A DNA stretch of 64,000 bases, from the NCBI RefSeq assembly GCF_022760995.1, contig NZ_JAKWJO010000001.1, positions 868,001-932,000 of the forward strand, read 5' to 3'. The DNA comes from Dyella sedimenti. GTDB taxonomy: Bacteria > Pseudomonadota > Gammaproteobacteria > Xanthomonadales > Rhodanobacteraceae. Under the pieces are notes generated by a model that was not told the origin of the DNA, did not search any database, and saw only the letters and a list, made by a program, of their open reading frames with translations. Position 1 is the stretch's first letter; every line of letters starts with the position of its first letter. Made by a program: the position numbers and the translations under genes. Of the stretch, positions 18,141 through 27,224 are shown piece by piece.

Positions 18141-18488
18141 ATGACCCGCCATCTGTTCCGCCATCTGCGTCGATGCCGCGCCTTGTTCGCGCTGGCGCTG
18201 TGCGCCTGGCTGGCGTTGGGCAGCGTGGCCTGGGCCATGCCTGTCGAGGACTGTTGCGCATCGATGGGGCCGGACATGGCGCAGGCCATGGCGGCGCCGG
18301 ACCATGCGCCCATGCACGGCGCCACGCTGGCATCCGACACCTGTTGCGCGCATGCGGCGGCGCAGGTGCCGCCTTCAGCGATCGGCCATGTCCAACCCGT
18401 GCCATCCGGCCGACTGGCCTGGCAGCGGCATCGGATCGATGCGCCCCAGCCGGTCTACGATCCCCCGTTGCGGCCGCCGGTCGCCTGA
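18141..18488 (+). CDS. Small exported Cys/His/Met protein upstream of copA
   Basis: The 115-residue product (MTRHLFRHLRRCRALFALAL start) has an Arg-rich n-region and a hydrophobic signal segment ending near VAWA. The short mature chain carries CC pairs (VEDCCAS, DTCCAHAAA) and Met/His-rich stretches such as MAAPDHAPMHG. This layout resembles the DUF2946-type proteins placed ahead of copAB operons. I infer a periplasmic copper-binding or copper-handling role. GTG at 18123 and ATG at 18129 are alternative starts. An 80-bp gap separates it from copA on the same strand. Confidence 0.68.
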   Translation: MTRHLFRHLRRCRALFALALCAWLALGSVAWAMPVEDCCASMGPDMAQAMAAPDHAPMHGATLASDTCCAHAAAQVPPSAIGHVQPVPSGRLAWQRHRIDAPQPVYDPPLRPPVA

Positions 18489-18567
18489 TTCTCCGCTCAA
18501 CGCCATAGTCGGCCAATCGGCCGGTTCGATGTGTCCGCGTGACGGACACGATTGACGGAGCAAGCAC

Positions 18568-20319
18568 ATGGACAAGCAGGAACCGCACGGCATACGGTTG
18601 CCGCGGCGGCGTTTCGTACAGGGGCTCGCGCTGGGTGGCGTGGCGGCCGGACTCGGGCTTTGGCGCGGCAATGCGCTGGCCCAGGCGCCGGCGCCGCGTA
18701 CCGAGCTGAGCGGCCAGCATTTCGAACTGGAGATCGACGAGCTGCCGGTCGATTTCACCGGGCGCAAGCGGCTGGCCACGGTGGTCAATGGGCAATTGCC
18801 GGCGCCGCTGCTGCGCTGGCGGCAGGGCGACACGGTGACGCTGCGCGTGCGCAACCGCCTGCGCGTGCCCAGCGCGATCCACTGGCACGGCATCGTGCTG
18901 CCGGCGGACATGGACGGCGTGCCGGGCCTGAGCTTCGACGGCATCCCGCCCGGCGGCGAGTACGTGTACCGCTTCACGGTGAACCAGGCGGGCACCTACT
19001 GGTACCACAGCCACGCGGGCTTCCAGGAGCAGACCGGGTTGTACGGGCCCATCGTGGTCGAGCCGCGCGGCGGCGAGCGCCACCAGGTGCAGCGCGACTA
19101 CACGCTGCTGCTCAGCGACTGGACCGATGAGGACCCGGAAACGCTCTACGCCAACCTCAGGAAGCAGGGCGGCTACTACAACCACGGCAAGCGCACGGTC
19201 GGTGATTTCATGCGCGACGCCGGGCGCGAGGGCGTGGCGAAGGCGCTGGAGGATCGGCGCATGTGGAACCGCATGCGCATGGATCCCACCGACCTGTCAG
19301 ACGTTTCCGGCGCCACCTACACCTACCTGGCCAACGGGCTGTCGCCAGTGGGCAACTGGACTGGCCTGTTCGGGCCCGGCGAGAGCGTGCGGCTGCGCCT
19401 CATCAACGGCGGGGCGATGACCTTCTTCGACGTGCGCATTCCCGGCCTGACGCTGCGGGTGGTCGCGGCGGACGGGCAGGACATCGAGCCGGTGAGCGTG
19501 GACGAGCTGCGCATCGCCCCGGGCGAGACCTACGATGTGATCGTGCAGCCCTCGGCCGACCGCGCCTGGACCATCTTCGCGCAGAGCATGGACCGCTCCG
19601 GCTACGCGCGCGCCACGCTGGCGCCGCGCGCGGGCATGAGCGCCGAGGTGCCCCCGCTCGATCCGCGTCCCTTGCTGTCGATGGCCGACATGATGGGTGC
19701 GATGGACCACGGCGGCATGGGGCACGACATGGCCGGCATGCGGCACGACATGGCGGGCATGGACATGATGGGCATGATGCCGGGGATGGCCATGCCGATG
19801 GCGCAGGAGCCGGCGCCGTCCCTGGAAACGGGACCCGAGGTGGACATGCGGGTCGCCACGCCGCGGCGCAATCTGGACGATCCCGGCGTGGGCCTGCGCG
19901 GCAACGGCCGCCGCGTGCTGGCCTACGCGGACCTGCATGCCATCGATGCGCCCATCTCGCCCACGGTGGACCGCGAACTGCACCTGCGCCTCACCGGCAA
20001 CATGGAACGCTACCTGTGGTCGTTCGACGGCCAGCGGCCGCCGCAGGGCGGGCCGCTCCGCCTGCGCCATGGCGAACACGTGCGGATCACGCTGGTGAAC
20101 GACACCATGATGACGCACCCCATCCACCTGCATGGCATGTGGAGCGAGCTGGAAACGCCGGAGGGCGGCTTCCTGGCGCGCAAGCACACCGTGTCGGTGC
20201 AGCCGGCGCAGCAGCTGAGCTATCGCGTCAGCGCCGATGCCGTGGGGCGATGGGCCTACCACTGCCACCTGTTCTATCACATGGCCGCGGGCATGTTCCG
20301 CGAGGTGGTGATCGCATGA
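18568..20319 (+). CDS. copA: Copper resistance multicopper oxidase CopA (PcoA family)
   Basis: CopA is a periplasmic multicopper oxidase that oxidises and sequesters copper. The 583-residue protein begins with a Tat signal (RRRFVQGLALGGVAAG, residues 13-28, cleaved near AQA). The copper-ligand motifs are IHWHG, YWYHSHAGF, HPIHLHGMW and WAYHCHLFYH with the axial Met downstream (AAGMF). A Met/His-rich copper-binding stretch of about 40 residues (near 371-411, DHGGMGHDMAGM pattern) separates the second and third cupredoxin domains, as in Pseudomonas CopA. ACGGAG precedes the ATG. It overlaps copB by 4 bp. No copRS regulators are next to it. Confidence 0.96.
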   Translation: MDKQEPHGIRLPRRRFVQGLALGGVAAGLGLWRGNALAQAPAPRTELSGQHFELEIDELPVDFTGRKRLATVVNGQLPAPLLRWRQGDTVTLRVRNRLRVPSAIHWHGIVLPADMDGVPGLSFDGIPPGGEYVYRFTVNQAGTYWYHSHAGFQEQTGLYGPIVVEPRGGERHQVQRDYTLLLSDWTDEDPETLYANLRKQGGYYNHGKRTVGDFMRDAGREGVAKALEDRRMWNRMRMDPTDLSDVSGATYTYLANGLSPVGNWTGLFGPGESVRLRLINGGAMTFFDVRIPGLTLRVVAADGQDIEPVSVDELRIAPGETYDVIVQPSADRAWTIFAQSMDRSGYARATLAPRAGMSAEVPPLDPRPLLSMADMMGAMDHGGMGHDMAGMRHDMAGMDMMGMMPGMAMPMAQEPAPSLETGPEVDMRVATPRRNLDDPGVGLRGNGRRVLAYADLHAIDAPISPTVDRELHLRLTGNMERYLWSFDGQRPPQGGPLRLRHGEHVRITLVNDTMMTHPIHLHGMWSELETPEGGFLARKHTVSVQPAQQLSYRVSADAVGRWAYHCHLFYHMAAGMFREVVIA

Positions 20320-21203
20320 ACGCGCCACGTCGCTTGACCGGCGTGCTGGCACTGTGCGCGGCCTGGCCGGCGCTGGCCTGGGCGCAGAACATGGACATGC
20401 AGGACATGCCGATGACGCCCGCGCCGGCCGACGCGCACGCCGGCCATGCGCACGAGGATAGCCACGGGGACGCTGCCACGCAGGAGGCCACGCCGATGCT
20501 TCCACCCAACGACCATGTGGCGCCGCCTCCGCCGCAAGCCGAGCCGTCGGCCTCGATGATGCACATGGAAGGCGAGCCCACGCTCGGCATGTGGCAGTTC
20601 GACCGGCTGGAGCGCGGCCGCGGCACCGGCGGCGACTACGCCACCGCGTGGGAGACGGAAGGCTGGTGGGGCACCGCGCTCGATCGCCTGTGGCTGAATA
20701 CCGAGGGCGAGCGTGACGGCGGTGGTACCGAGGGCCGCGTCGAGGCCTTGTGGAGCCACGCCTGGAGCAACTTCTGGGACTGGCAGCTGGGCGCCCGCCA
20801 GGACTTCGGGCAGGGGCCGAACCGCCAGTGGGCCGCCGTGGGCGTGCAGGGATTGGCGCCCTACTGGTTCGAGACGCAGGCAACGTTCTATGCGGGCGAG
20901 CAGGGGCGCACCGCGTTGCGCGTGGAGAGCAGCCACGAGCTGCTGTTCACCCAGCGCCTGATCCTGGAGCCACGGCTGGAGCTGAACTTCTACGGCAAGA
21001 GCGATCCGCGGCGCGAGGTCTCGTCCGGCCTGTCTGACCTGGAGGCGGGCCTGCGCCTGCGCTACGAGTTCAGCCGCAAGTTCGCGCCTTACCTCGGCGT
21101 GACCTGGACGCGGCGTTTCGGCGATGGCGACGAACGGCCGGGCGCGCCGCCGTGGCGCGCGCGCGAAACGACCTGGGTGGCCGGCGTGAGGCTGTGGTTC
21201 TGA
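20316..21203 (+). CDS. copB: Copper resistance outer-membrane protein CopB (PcoB family)
   Basis: CopB is an outer-membrane beta-barrel that works with CopA in copper tolerance. The 295-residue protein has a signal peptide (MNAPRRLTGVLALCAAWPAL, cleavage near AWAQ) and a Met/His-rich N-terminal region (NMDMQDMPM, HAGHAHEDSHGD) that can bind copper. The barrel domain follows: FDRLERGRG, DRLWLNTEGE, LWSHAWSNFWDWQLGARQD, ending in Phe. The start ATG lies in an ATGA overlap with copA. A strong hairpin follows the stop. Confidence 0.95.
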   Translation: MNAPRRLTGVLALCAAWPALAWAQNMDMQDMPMTPAPADAHAGHAHEDSHGDAATQEATPMLPPNDHVAPPPPQAEPSASMMHMEGEPTLGMWQFDRLERGRGTGGDYATAWETEGWWGTALDRLWLNTEGERDGGGTEGRVEALWSHAWSNFWDWQLGARQDFGQGPNRQWAAVGVQGLAPYWFETQATFYAGEQGRTALRVESSHELLFTQRLILEPRLELNFYGKSDPRREVSSGLSDLEAGLRLRYEFSRKFAPYLGVTWTRRFGDGDERPGAPPWRARETTWVAGVRLWF

Positions 21204-21215
21204 CGTGCGGAAAGC

Positions 21216-21240
21216 GGGGAGCGGCCGGAAGGCCGCCCCC
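21216..21240. terminator. Bidirectional terminator between copB and the convergent oxidoreductase gene
   Basis: A hairpin GGGG-A-GCGGCC, loop GGAA, GGCCGC-CCCC (ten pairs with one bulged A) fills the 46-bp gap between two convergent genes. Its stability and position fit an intrinsic terminator, though the U tract is poor. Confidence 0.65.
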
Positions 21241-21249
21241 CCGGGAGTT

Positions 21250-21891
21250 TCAGTAGGCGACGGTGATGCGCCGGTCGCGCGCGTCGCGCTTCTCCACGCG
21301 GTCGAGCAGGGCGGCCGCGTAGTCGGGCACGCTGATGCGGCTGTTGCCGTTCGCATCGGCCAGCAGCTGGTCGCCGCCCACGCGGTAAGTGCCGGTACGC
21401 GGGCCGTCCTCCAGCAGGGCGGCTGGACTGATATACGTCCATTCCACCTCCGCCTTGCCCTGGCGGAACACGTCCAGTGCCTTGGCCTGGCCGGTGGCTT
21501 CGGCCTTCCAGGCCTCGGGGAAATGCGGGTCGTCGATCACGCGCACACCAGGCGCGGTTTCCAGCGAGCCCGCGCCGCCCACCCAGACCAGGCGCTTCAC
21601 GCCGGCGCGCGGCAGTTGCTCGAGCAGGATGGCCGCGTTGGCCGGGATGCTGTCCGGCGTGCCGTCGCGGCGGGCAGACAGGCTGGCCACCGCGGCGTCG
21701 GCGCCGCGCACCGCGTCCAGCCAGCTTTCCGGTTTCGCCACGTCGCCGGCGACGACGTCGAGACGGTCGTGGCGGGTCGCCAGCCGCGCCGGATCGCGCA
21801 CGATGGCGGTGACCGAATACCCGCGCGCGAGCGCTTCGTCGAGGATGGCGTGGCCGACGTGGCCGGTGGCGCCGAACAGGGCGATCTTCAT
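21250..21891 (-). CDS. NAD(P)-binding oxidoreductase, atypical SDR / NmrA-like
   Basis: This 213-residue protein starts with a Rossmann motif IALFGATGHVGHAILDEAL (GxxGxxG, residues 7-13). It has DVVAGDVAKPESW, a mid segment RLVWVGGAGSLE and WTYISPAALLEDGPRTGTY. The family includes YwnB/SAV-type atypical short-chain reductases that usually lack the YxxxK catalytic pair, consistent with the absence of one here. The substrate is unknown. It lies downstream of the EamA transporter gene on the same strand, with a 69-bp gap. Confidence 0.82.
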   Translation of the reverse strand: MKIALFGATGHVGHAILDEALARGYSVTAIVRDPARLATRHDRLDVVAGDVAKPESWLDAVRGADAAVASLSARRDGTPDSIPANAAILLEQLPRAGVKRLVWVGGAGSLETAPGVRVIDDPHFPEAWKAEATGQAKALDVFRQGKAEVEWTYISPAALLEDGPRTGTYRVGGDQLLADANGNSRISVPDYAAALLDRVEKRDARDRRITVAY

Positions 21892-21960
21892 GGATAGATG
21901 CTCCAGGCAAGGGAGGAAATGGGGTGCATGGCGAGCTCCATGATGCGCCCTTGCGAGGGG

Positions 21961-22890
21961 CTATTCGACCACGCCGTGGCTTTCCGCCGTACCCACCAGT
22001 TCCGGCTGGGTGGGCTGACGCCGGCGGCGCGTGAGCAGCGGATGGGTGAAGACGGCGGTGAGGATCACCGCCACGCCCGCATAGAACCAGCCATCCAGCT
22101 CGCGCTGCTCGCCCAGCAGCAGGATGGCCAGCACGATGGCGTAGACCGGCTCCAGGTTGGTCACCATCTGCGTACCAAAGGCGCTCATGTGGCGCAGCGC
22201 CACCAGTGCCAGCGCGAATGGCAGCAAAGTGCAGCCGAAGGCAAGCAGTACCAGCAGCGTGGCGTCGTGCAGGCCGGGCAGTGCGAAAGCCGGTCCCGCG
22301 TGAGGCAGGATAGGCGCCAGCAGGGTCAGGAACAGCGTGCCGGTACCCAGCTCGATGCAGGTGACGGTGAGTGGATCGCCATGTTCCACCAGGCGCTTGT
22401 TGAAGGCGCTGAACAGCGCGACCAGCAGCGCGGATAGCGCGCCCACCGCGATGCCGGCGCGCATCGTCACCGGCACGCCGCCCACCACCATCGCCACGCC
22501 GGGCACCACCGCCACGCCGATCAGCAGCTCGCGCGGATCGAACCGGCGCCGCGCGATCCAGGGTTCCAGCAGGGACAGGAACACTGGCCCCAGCGCGATG
22601 CAGGTGGCACCCACCGAGGCGTTGGCCAGCTTGATCGCGCCATAGAAGGTGAGCCAATGCAGCGACACCAGTACGCCGATGCCGGCATAGCCCCAGCGCA
22701 GCCGCGCCGGCATCGTCATCAGGCCGCGCCACACCTTGGGGCTGAGCAGCAGCGCGGCGGTCACCAGCAGCATGCGCCACCACACCAGCGACAAGGCGGG
22801 CAGGGTGATCAATTTGCCCAGGATGGCGGTGAAGCCCCACAGCAGGACGCAGAAGTGGATCTGCCAGCGGGCTTGGGTGGCGGCTTGCAT
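21961..22890 (-). CDS. EamA/DMT-family inner-membrane transporter
   Basis: The 309-residue protein has ten predicted transmembrane helices in two EamA repeats. Examples are WQIHFCVLLWGFTAILGK at the start of repeat 1 and GIAVGALSALLVALFSAFNKR at the start of repeat 2. NLEPVYAIVLAILLLGE near the C terminus is the family's most conserved segment. Family members export amino acids, nucleosides or small drugs; the substrate cannot be assigned. The start is the ATG at 22890 (MQAATQARWQ), because the frame further upstream is Arg/His-rich and uncharacteristic. Confidence 0.87.
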   Translation of the reverse strand: MQAATQARWQIHFCVLLWGFTAILGKLITLPALSLVWWRMLLVTAALLLSPKVWRGLMTMPARLRWGYAGIGVLVSLHWLTFYGAIKLANASVGATCIALGPVFLSLLEPWIARRRFDPRELLIGVAVVPGVAMVVGGVPVTMRAGIAVGALSALLVALFSAFNKRLVEHGDPLTVTCIELGTGTLFLTLLAPILPHAGPAFALPGLHDATLLVLLAFGCTLLPFALALVALRHMSAFGTQMVTNLEPVYAIVLAILLLGEQRELDGWFYAGVAVILTAVFTHPLLTRRRRQPTQPELVGTAESHGVVE

Positions 22891-22984
22891 GCGCTTGGGA
22901 TGGCCGTGGGGATGGCCGCGTATTCTAGCGGCCGCGCGCGCCCGGTGCGGACGCCTCGCAACGGCCATGGGGCCCTGGGGTGCT

Positions 22985-25144
22985 TCAGCGAGCGGCTGCG
23001 GCCGGCGGCTTTGCGACCGCCGGCCCGGCCTTCGGCGGATGGCGCATCTGCTCCAGCACGCTGACGCAGGTGTTGTCCGGCGCGCCCTTGCTGGCGGCGA
23101 CCAGCGGCAGCAGCGCGGCCACCGGCGCGGCGAGCACGCCCAGCGCCAGGGCGCCGCCGCCGCGCAGGATCAGCGGGCCGGGCTGTACGCCGACGTCGGG
23201 GTTCTTGAGCGTGCCCTTGACGTAGAGCGGCGAGCGCAGCGACAGCAGGCGCAGCCCCTTCGAATCGGGGCGCACGTCCAGGTTGAGCTGCTCGTTGGCG
23301 AAGTTCACCGTGCCGTCGATGCGGATGGTGGCGTCCTCGGTGTCGAATACGAACAGGCGCGTCTGGTACAGGCCGTTGCTGGCGGCCAGGTCGGTGGCGG
23401 CGCAGTGGATCTTCACCGTCTTGTCGCCGAACAGCTTGCTGATGATGACGTTGCCCACGTTGAGCCCGGCCGTTTCCAGCAGGGCCTTGCTGATCGCGCC
23501 GTCGTTCATCAGCAGCTTCACCTCGCCGCTGGACGAGCCCATCAATTCGCTGACGGAATTGCCGTGCGCGGCGAGGGCGGCGTCGCCGTTGATCTCGCCG
23601 AAGCTGGTCTGCATCGGCTGGAAGGTGGGAAACAGCTGCTTGAGCTTGAGGTGGCGGGCGCCCAGGTGGATGTCGCCCTGCATGGGCGTGCGGCTGCCGT
23701 CGAGCTTCAGGCGACTGTCGATCTTGCCGCCGGCGAGGCCGAAGGTGAGCGGATCGAGGTGCAGCACGCCGTTGTCCATCATCACGTGGGTGGAGAGGTT
23801 GTCGATGGGCAGCGAGGCCTCGCGCACGATGCGCGCCGCGTCGAAGGCCACGTCGGCATCCATCGCGCGCCAGCGGTCGGTGCGAAACGGCTCGACCGGC
23901 AGCACCTTGTCCGCCGGTTGCGGCGTGGCGTCGCCGCGCTGCTGCTTCTGCGCGTTGCTGTCGGCGCCGATCAGCGGCGCCAGGTCGGCGAAGCGCAGCA
24001 ACTGCGAGGCCACCTTGCCGCTCAACTTGGGACGGGGGCCGCCGGTATCGAAGGCCAGGTCGCCGGCCAAGTCGCTGCCGCCGACACGGCCGCGGAAGTG
24101 CTGGTAGGAATAATGGCTGCCGCTGCGCGAGAGGTTGGCCTTGAGATGGCCCTCGGTGGCGTAGGGCGGGGTGTCGGGCAGGGTGACGCCGATCAGCGGA
24201 TACAGCTTGGCCATGCTGCTGCCGGAGAACCACAGCCGGATGTCCAGCGCCGCCAGGTGCAGCGGATCGGTCAGCGTGCCCACCAGGGCGATATGGCTGT
24301 CGCCCACGTGCACGTCGGCCTGCAGCGGGAAGGGCTGGTCGGCCTGCTGCAGCGCCAGTACGCCGCCGGTCTTGCCGCTGCCCTTGACCGCCGCGCCCTG
24401 GTAATGGCCGGTGGCCTGCCAGGCGAACTGGTAGGCCGCGCTCGTATGGCCGGGTTGCTCGCGGTCGGCTTCCTTGGCCAGCGCCTCGCGTGCGCTGGCG
24501 CCCACGGTCTTGCCGGCCTGCTCGCGCGCGGCGGTGGATTGCTGCGCCACGATCTGGTCGTAGGGAATCGCCCGCCCCAGCGTTTCCATGGTCACCTGCA
24601 GCGTGGTCTTGCTGGCCGCGTCGTCCAGCGCGATCTGGCCGCGGTCGAAGCCGATGGCGCGCAGGTCGAGTTGCCAGGGCGAGGGCTGGTCGCTGGCGGC
24701 GAACTGGAAGGTCCAGGTGGCGCGCCCCTGCGCATCGCGTTCGAGGTCGACACGCGGGTGCACCAGGTAGAGCACCGGGATCTCCACGCGATGCGCCAGC
24801 AGCGGCAGCGGCGCGAGGCGGAAACGCACGGCGTCGAGCTGCGCGAACTGGGGCTGCTTCGCCCAATCGGGGTTGGCGATGACGATGTCGCGCGCCTCCA
24901 GCCGGGGCCAGGGCACCAGCGCGGCGAGGCCGCCTTCCCGGGGGTCGCGGGCCCAGCTCACGCTCAGGTCGCCCTGGATGGCGAATGGACGTCCGATCGC
25001 CTGGCTGACGCGGTCGTCGATGGTGGGCTTGAGGCGGTTCCAGTCGAAGGTGGCGATCACCACGATCGCCACCACGACGAGCAGCACCACGATGGCCAGC
25101 GGCGTGTAGACGAACCACACCAGCTTGCTTCGACGTCCAGCCAT
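22985..25144 (-). CDS. AsmA-family inner-membrane-anchored protein
   Basis: The 719-residue protein is an AsmA/YhdP-type protein: one N-terminal membrane helix (WFVYTPLAIVVLLVVVAIVV, about residues 10-29), then a long periplasmic beta-rich part. The AsmA N-terminal signature reads TFDWNRLKPTIDDRVSQAIG and RPFAIQGDLSVSW. The C-terminal half has repeated QGDIHL, HLKLKQL and DGTVNFANEQLNLDVRPDSKG strands typical of AsmA_2. Such proteins are thought to bridge the envelope and move or order phospholipids. A small GACCGGC hairpin lies in the leader at about 25162-25179. Confidence 0.88.
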   Translation of the reverse strand: MAGRRSKLVWFVYTPLAIVVLLVVVAIVVIATFDWNRLKPTIDDRVSQAIGRPFAIQGDLSVSWARDPREGGLAALVPWPRLEARDIVIANPDWAKQPQFAQLDAVRFRLAPLPLLAHRVEIPVLYLVHPRVDLERDAQGRATWTFQFAASDQPSPWQLDLRAIGFDRGQIALDDAASKTTLQVTMETLGRAIPYDQIVAQQSTAAREQAGKTVGASAREALAKEADREQPGHTSAAYQFAWQATGHYQGAAVKGSGKTGGVLALQQADQPFPLQADVHVGDSHIALVGTLTDPLHLAALDIRLWFSGSSMAKLYPLIGVTLPDTPPYATEGHLKANLSRSGSHYSYQHFRGRVGGSDLAGDLAFDTGGPRPKLSGKVASQLLRFADLAPLIGADSNAQKQQRGDATPQPADKVLPVEPFRTDRWRAMDADVAFDAARIVREASLPIDNLSTHVMMDNGVLHLDPLTFGLAGGKIDSRLKLDGSRTPMQGDIHLGARHLKLKQLFPTFQPMQTSFGEINGDAALAAHGNSVSELMGSSSGEVKLLMNDGAISKALLETAGLNVGNVIISKLFGDKTVKIHCAATDLAASNGLYQTRLFVFDTEDATIRIDGTVNFANEQLNLDVRPDSKGLRLLSLRSPLYVKGTLKNPDVGVQPGPLILRGGGALALGVLAAPVAALLPLVAASKGAPDNTCVSVLEQMRHPPKAGPAVAKPPAAAAR

Positions 25145-25257
25145 CGCCCTCTCCCGTGCGGGACCGGCCGAAGCCGGTCGGTGCGTCCAGTGATAACGGC
25201 GGCGGTGGCAATTTTTCGTTGTCGCTGGGTGGAAGCGCTCAGCGCTGGTTCATGCCG

Positions 25258-26052
25258 TCACGCTTCCTCGACGGTGCCGTCGGCCTTCCAGTAGCCGGTG
25301 GCACGCACCCATTCCTTGGGCACGCCCAATGCCTCGTTGAGGTACTGGCGCATGCGCCGCGCGCGCCCCGATTCGGCGGCGATCCACCAGAAGCTGTCGC
25401 CAGGCAGCTCGGGTAGGCGTTCCAGGGCGTTCTCCAGCAACTGGCTGCCAGCGGGATCGATGCCGTCGCGCTCGAACCAGCTCAGATCGACCTCGGCGCG
25501 CGAGCTCAGCGGCTGGCGGTCGGCGCTGCCGGGAATCTCGGCCAGCACGACGGCATGCGCGCCATAGGGCAGTTCGTCGAGCCAGCGGCCAATGGCGGGC
25601 AGGGCGGTCTCGTCGCCGATCATCACGTAGTGGTCGAAGTCCTCCGCCACGATGAAGGAACCGCGCGGGCCGCCGGCGCCGATGCGCTGTCCCGGCGCCG
25701 CCTGCTCGGCCCAGGCGGAGGCGGGACCGTCGCCGTGCAGCACGAAGTCCACGGTCAGTTCGTTCAGTTCATCGTCGTAGCGGCGCGGCGTGTAGTCGCG
25801 CATCGGCGAGGGCTCGGCGCCTTCGGGAAATTCCAGCCGGCCCTGCTCCAGCGAAGGCAGCACCAGCCTGCCCTCGCGGTTGGGGAAGAACAGCTTGACG
25901 TGGTCGTCCGGCGATACGCTGAGGAAGCCGCGCAGGGCATCGCCGCCGAATACGACGCGTTGCATGTGGGGCGTCAGGCGCTCCACGCGCAGAACCTCGA
26001 TCTCGCGCAGGATGACCGTGTGGCGTTGCATCTGGTGGGCATGTCGGGTCAT
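25258..26052 (-). CDS. Siderophore-interacting FAD protein (ferric-siderophore reductase)
   Basis: This 264-residue protein belongs to the SIP/ViuB family, which reduces ferric siderophores in the cytoplasm with NAD(P)H through FAD. The FAD-binding domain has LTPHMQRVVFGGD and the flavin motif RDYTPRRYD (RxYTxR), residues about 100-108. GPRGSFIVAEDFDHYVMIGDETALPAIGRWL leads into the NAD(P) domain, and the C-terminal signature is WIAAESGRARRMRQYL with WVRATGYWKADG. The ATG at 26052 has GGAGAC upstream. No siderophore synthesis or uptake gene is adjacent. Confidence 0.92.
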   Translation of the reverse strand: MTRHAHQMQRHTVILREIEVLRVERLTPHMQRVVFGGDALRGFLSVSPDDHVKLFFPNREGRLVLPSLEQGRLEFPEGAEPSPMRDYTPRRYDDELNELTVDFVLHGDGPASAWAEQAAPGQRIGAGGPRGSFIVAEDFDHYVMIGDETALPAIGRWLDELPYGAHAVVLAEIPGSADRQPLSSRAEVDLSWFERDGIDPAGSQLLENALERLPELPGDSFWWIAAESGRARRMRQYLNEALGVPKEWVRATGYWKADGTVEEA

Positions 26053-26125
26053 GGCAGGTCTCCATGGGGGATGGGGAAAGCGTTCGATCGCGATGGCAGG
26101 CCATGCCGGCGGACGGCCGCCGGGC

Positions 26126-27067
26126 TCAGGGCGTGGCCTTGGCCTCGCGCACGGGCAGGGTGACGCTGCACAGGTCGACCTTGCCCGCCGGGTTGCGGTA
26201 GAAGTCGTCGCGGCGATGGCGCTTGGCATCGATGAGGGCGGCGAAGGTGGCGCTGTCCGTGCGCAGCACTTCGAGCGCCGGACGCTGCGCGGGCGGCAGT
26301 TCGGAAACCAGCTGCACCGAGCGGATCGCCACGCGCTGCGCCGGCTTGTCGTAGAAGCCCAGCGGCCCGGTGCCGCGCGGCAGGCCGGAGAGGTATTCCA
26401 TGCCTTGCAGCACGCGCCCGGCGATGGCGAGGTTGCGGTCCAGCCCGCGCGGGGCCTGGCCGATCACCGCGTACAGCGAGCTGCCGCTGCCGGTCTGCGG
26501 ATCGTTGTCGCGCGCCACGCCCACCATGCCGTAGCAGTGCGCCAGCCATTCCTGCCCGCTGGCCTTGTCGCGCGCCACCGGGAAGCCTTCGGAGAAACCC
26601 ACCTCGGGCGCGTAGACGTCGCCGTCGGGCAGCGGCGTGAACGGCGGGGCGCCCTCGATGGGGCGCGTATATTCGGGCGGTAGGGTCGCCTTGGCCGAGC
26701 CCAGCGGCTTGAGCTTGCTCTTGTCGCCGTCGTCGTCGTCTTCTGGATCGCCCCACTGGGTGACGAAGTTGTCCTGCACGCGCACGATGGCCAGGCCGTC
26801 GAAGTAGTGCTCGCGCACCAGCGTGCGGATGTTGGCGGCGTGCAGCGGGGTGAAGTCGCTGGCCAGCTCGATCACCACCTGGCCCTGCGGCAACTGCATC
26901 AGCAGCAGGTTCTGCGGGTCGGGAGCGCGCCATTCCTGCGGGCGCGACTTGGCGAGCAGTTCCTTGGGCGTGGGCGTATGGGCCGGCGTGGCGTCGTCGG
27001 CCAGGATGCCCGCGGGCAGGATCGTGGCGAGTACGACGGCGGCGGCGAGGCAGTGGCGCAGCGGCAT
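26126..27067 (-). CDS. Exported cyclophilin-type peptidyl-prolyl isomerase
   Basis: The 313-residue product has a Sec signal peptide (MPLRHCLAAAVVLATILPAG) and a cyclophilin domain. QVVIELASDFTPLHAANIRTL, LAIVRVQDNFVTQWGDPE (the catalytic-site strand), AHCYGMVGVARD and YAVIGQAPRGLDRNLAIAGRV mark the fold. An Asp-rich insertion (EDDDDGDKSK) and a longer C-terminal tail distinguish it from PpiA-like enzymes of about 190 residues. It should act in the periplasm on prolyl bonds or as a chaperone. It is divergent from the ParB-like gene. Confidence 0.86.
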   Translation of the reverse strand: MPLRHCLAAAVVLATILPAGILADDATPAHTPTPKELLAKSRPQEWRAPDPQNLLLMQLPQGQVVIELASDFTPLHAANIRTLVREHYFDGLAIVRVQDNFVTQWGDPEDDDDGDKSKLKPLGSAKATLPPEYTRPIEGAPPFTPLPDGDVYAPEVGFSEGFPVARDKASGQEWLAHCYGMVGVARDNDPQTGSGSSLYAVIGQAPRGLDRNLAIAGRVLQGMEYLSGLPRGTGPLGFYDKPAQRVAIRSVQLVSELPPAQRPALEVLRTDSATFAALIDAKRHRRDDFYRNPAGKVDLCSVTLPVREAKATP

Positions 27068-27224
27068 GAGGTTCCCCCTGGGATCGGTAGCCGGACGTTA
27101 GCAGACCGCGTGCCGGGACGCCGCCCTCGCAGGACGCCGGCGGCGCGAATCGTCAAGAGCGGCGGAGGCGGCCCGGCTTCACTACAATGCCGCCCCTTTT
27201 CAGCGCATCGTCCGCACGCCGCCC

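Noticed and set aside
22736..25294. 852-codon plus-strand ORF opposite the AsmA-like gene
   Set aside because: Translation is Arg/His/Gln/Gly-rich without a domain; the AsmA frame has a membrane anchor and family motifs.
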